Origin: Ciborinia camelliae | Taxonomy: Eukaryota > Ascomycota > Leotiomycetes > Helotiales > Sclerotiniaceae | Direction: 5' to 3' | NCBI GenBank assembly: GCA_025890175.1 | Contig: JANPYM010000002.1 | Span: 2,315,859-2,379,858 of the forward strand | Length of the DNA: 64,000 nucleotides | Part shown: piece after piece, positions 61,376 to 64,000 of the stretch | Numbering within the stretch: the first letter of the stretch is position 1 | How the letters are laid out: each line of letters begins with the position of its first letter | Notes under the pieces: model-generated | What the model was told of the DNA's origin: nothing | Databases searched by the model: none | Seen by the model: the letters and a program-made list of their open reading frames with translations, nothing else | Translations under genes and position numbers: made by a program

Positions 61376-61844
61376 TATATTAATAAAATTAATTGAATTA
61401 ATTTTATTAATTTAATTATTAAAAAATTAGTATTAAAAAAAATAAAATCAAAAGATTTTTATTCTAAAAAATATTAATTTTAAAAAAAAATAAAATCGAT
61501 ATCTATATATGCTATATATACGTATTCATATTTTATTTTATTTTATTTTTATAAATTTATTTAAAATATATATATATATATATAAATGAATATATATATT
61601 AATAAAATTAATTGAATTAATCTTATTAATTCAATTATTAAATTAGTATTAAAAAGAATAAAATCAAAAGATTTTTATTCTAAAAAATATTAATTTTAAA
61701 AAATAAAATCGATATCTATATATGTTATATATATGTATTCGTATTTTATTTTATTTTATTTTTATAAATTTATTTAAAATATTTATTTAATTTCATTTTA
61801 TTTTATTTTATCTTATTTTTTAAGAGAAAGTTATTAAGGGGGCG

Positions 61845-62325
61845 TGTTGTATTTTAATTAAAAATATAATATCTATTTCTTAATTAATTATATAATTTAT
61901 TTATTTAATTAAATATATTAATTAATTAATTAAATAATTAATAAATTATATATTTATTTAATTATACAGGGTATAATTAAATGTACGGTACGGTAGTACG
62001 AATTACGCGAACATGTGTCTAGTACGATCATTCGAATCGTACAGGGTTCTTTCAGAATTCGAAATGTTGTATTAGGAAAGGTCGATTCTTTGTTCGAATT
62101 TCAGTTGGAAAAAGCAATATAGTGGGGCATTTCATTTTCGATACTATAATTTTCAATCAATATAATCAATAGAATCAAAAAATACTATTCTACTGTATAT
62201 ATATATAATATAATACGCTTATCTCTTATTTAATTAATTAATCGTGATCTAGAACCTAGCCTACGTTCCCTGCGCCACGCATATACCCCTGCATATGCGT
62301 AGCATGCGACTTGCAACTTGCAACA
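61845..62325 (+). repeat. 3' LTR of the copia derivative
   Basis: TGTTGTATTTTAATT to GCAACTTGCAACA. It keeps GC-rich blocks (TACGTTCCCTGCGCCACGCA, GCATATGCGTAGCATGCGAC) that read TTACGCCATGTATATACC-like in the 5' LTR, showing unequal RIP of the two LTRs. Confidence 0.9.
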
Positions 62326-62330
62326 GAACA

Positions 62331-63148
62331 ATTAATTTGAAATTAATAAAAAGCTTTGATAATATATAAATTATAAATTAAATATTTAATCAAATTTTTT
62401 AGAATTAGATATTTCTATTATTCTTTATAATACTATACTATTTTATAGATTCCCTTAGAAATTAAAATTATGGTTAAATTGATTGCACAATTTCTTTAAA
62501 AATATTATAATCTTTTTGCTATTATATATATATATCATAATTATATTATAATTTCTTTTTATTTTTAATTAATTTCAAAATATAAAATCATTTTTTTTTT
62601 AATATAAATTATAATCTTATTATTAAACCTTTATATACCGATATTAATAAATTTGATAAAATATTTTGTATTGCAAATAAAAAATTATTAAATACAAATG
62701 TTAATATAAATATTATTAATTTTATTTAAAAAGTATATATATTAATATATTAATTTTATAATATCTATATATTTATATTTATAAATAATCTTAATAATTT
62801 TAGAATATATTATTATATTTTTAAACTTAATAATCGAAAGTTTATATATATATATAAAATTTGAAATAAACATTAAAATCAACTTTTATTATGTTTATTT
62901 ATTAAATTTGAAATAATAGAAAAAATTTGATTTTTAATATAAATTATTATATTAAATAATATTTTATTAATATTAAATAATAATATTTTTTAGATTAAAT
63001 AATAATATTTAATTATATAAAAGATAAAACAATATAAAATAACTTTAAACAAGATTATTAAATTTTAATTATTGTTATATAATGCCCTTCGAATTTTTTG
63101 TATATTAGATATTAAATTAATTATAAATTGAATCCCAATTATTTTTAC
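62331..63148. other. AT-rich degraded interior, no gene
   Basis: A+T-saturated, no frames of note. Confidence 0.5.
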
Positions 63149-63250
63149 ATTATTAAGATAAACAAAGGATTCTATATATTTTGATATATTAAAAATTCAA
63201 ATTATCAAAAGTATATTTTTTTTGTTGAGTTTAAATGATATGGACTGTAG
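63149..63250 (-). repeat. Right terminal inverted repeat
   Basis: Reverse complement of the left TIR with seven transitions; the outer tip is GACTGTAG. Normal-composition DNA starts immediately after. Confidence 0.85.
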
Positions 63251-64000
63251 ATAACAAGCAATAGGGTACAGCGAATGAATATATATACTATACAACCTTC
63301 CCTTCAAAGCCAGTTCAATTCCATACAATTATACGTGCAGTCCCATCCCATCCCACTTTACAAATTCTCGCCTTCACAATGTAATCTTACCTACTCGGAA
63401 TATTAAACCAACCAACAAACAAAAGACCAACAATAACACCAACACCAAGGGAAAAAAACAGAGAAACCCACTCTTCCCTCCTACCCTCGCTCTCTCAAAC
63501 AAAACAAAACAAACCAAAACAAACCAAAACACCCGTCAGTGCTCTCTTTAATCAGCATGTTTTCCCCTTTTTTACTTTGGCAACCCTAAAAACCTAAAAC
63601 CTAAATCCAAAATCCTAAAACCGTAAACCTTAAAAATCTTAAAATCTAAGACTCAAGATTTAAGAATTCAAGATATAAGATTTAAGATATAAGAATCAAG
63701 ATGCGAAAAGTAAAAAAGGGATGTATATCTCAGCTTCTCCTTGTAGAGTACTCGTATAGAACGAAGAGGTTATGTTTTGATAAGGCAGGGCTAAAGCAGA
63801 GCTAAAGCAGAGCTAAAGCAGAGCTAAAGCAAAAGCAAAACACTACTCCGATGTATTGAGTGAGGGGAGAAGTGATTTTTGTTTCTTCATCCGGGTGTTT
63901 GAGGTTTGAGGTTTGAGGGTTGGAGATGAGGAGGGGAGAGGGGAGGAGAAGAGAGAAGAGGGAGGGGGTTATTTGAACTTTCTATCTAGGAAGTAAGGAA
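63251..64000. other. Start of the next gene-bearing region; simple repeats, no gene seen
   Basis: Contains AAACAAAACAAACC repeats (63498-63530), AAACCTAAAACCTAAATCC-like repeats (63585-63625), AAGATATAAGATTTAAG (63655-63700) and GAGCTAAAGCA repeats (63790-63832). Pyrimidine tracts near 63440-63500 resemble a fungal promoter or 5' UTR, with the coding part perhaps beyond the window. Confidence 0.5.

Larger units (their letters stand above)
57694..62325 (+). mobile_element. Copia deletion derivative, LTR to LTR, with 5-bp target duplication
   Basis: The two 481-bp LTRs are flanked by GAACA at 57689-57693 and 62326-62330. Internal sequence runs: leader (58175 to about 59520), AT-rich, the Asn/Gln-codon repeat of the pol linker (about 59820-60640), a duplicated AT block (60640-61040), the last ~60 codons of RNase H (about 61130-61295), the 3' tandem unit and a GGGGGCG purine tract. 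Gag, protease, integrase and nearly all of RT are missing, so it can only have moved with proteins supplied in trans, unless the deletion followed insertion. Confidence 0.8.
53127..63250. mobile_element. AT-rich block bounded by 102-bp terminal inverted repeats
   Basis: 53127-53228 and the reverse complement of 63149-63250 agree at 95 of 102 positions, and all seven differences are C/T or G/A transitions. Both tips read CTACAGTC, so a TA target duplication with element ends CAGTC is possible, as in Tc1/mariner/Fot-type transposons. Outside each tip the composition is normal; inside it is RIP-level AT. Removing the TRIM, the copia derivative and the duplicated contig end leaves about 4 kb. No transposase can be read, so superfamily assignment is inference. 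Confidence 0.7.

Overview
The window looks like nuclear DNA of a filamentous ascomycete (Pezizomycotina; Leotiomycetes is a guess from protein flavour, not a demonstrated placement). It is two-speed. Gene-bearing DNA of ordinary composition (about 22.6-53.1 kb and 63.25-64 kb) alternates with blocks of extreme A+T content (1-22.5 kb and 53.1-63.25 kb). In the AT blocks transposon relics are saturated with C-to-T and G-to-A changes, the signature of repeat-induced point mutation (RIP).

Left AT block: a Ty1/copia element (+, entering from the left edge, 3' LTR 5441-5922) sits inside a second copy of the same family in the opposite orientation (5923-11756, 5' LTR at 11277-11756). Further right are a solo copia LTR (20361-20817, duplicated AATAA), a miniature LTR retrotransposon (TRIM) array LTR-int-LTR-int-LTR (18074-18885, duplicated ATATC), a 177-bp LTR-like unit (13441-13617, duplicated TAATT) and several GC-rich islands made almost entirely of back-to-back hairpins.

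Gene-bearing block: six protein genes can be supported. They are a three-exon secreted cysteine-containing protein (23370-24251, -); three consecutive small single-pass membrane proteins (27103-27458, 28203-28857, 29798-30160, all +), the first two best explained by a first exon consisting only of ATG; a disordered 657-residue protein (31814-33787, -); a histidine-phosphatase family protein in three exons (46796-47998, -); and a one-TM conserved fungal protein (51402-52811, +). Between 33.8 and 46.4 kb is about 12 kb dominated by microsatellites with no convincing gene apart from one possible small exon. A CACGTG- and TATA-bearing LTR-like unit lies immediately upstream of the phosphatase gene, followed by a hairpin chain and a 1.3-kb pyrimidine-biased minisatellite.

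Right AT block: 53127-63250 is bounded by 102-bp inverted repeats with TA at the tips, suggesting one large or heavily nested DNA transposon. Inside are a complete 505-bp TRIM, a hairpin element, and a copia deletion derivative (57694-62325, duplicated GAACA) that lost gag, protease, integrase and most of reverse transcriptase.

Two 10-N gaps (46456-46465, 57205-57214) are flanked by duplicated sequence (about 27 bp plus a G-run, and 1006 bp) and look like unmerged contig ends. A third gap (30458-30826) is 369 N.
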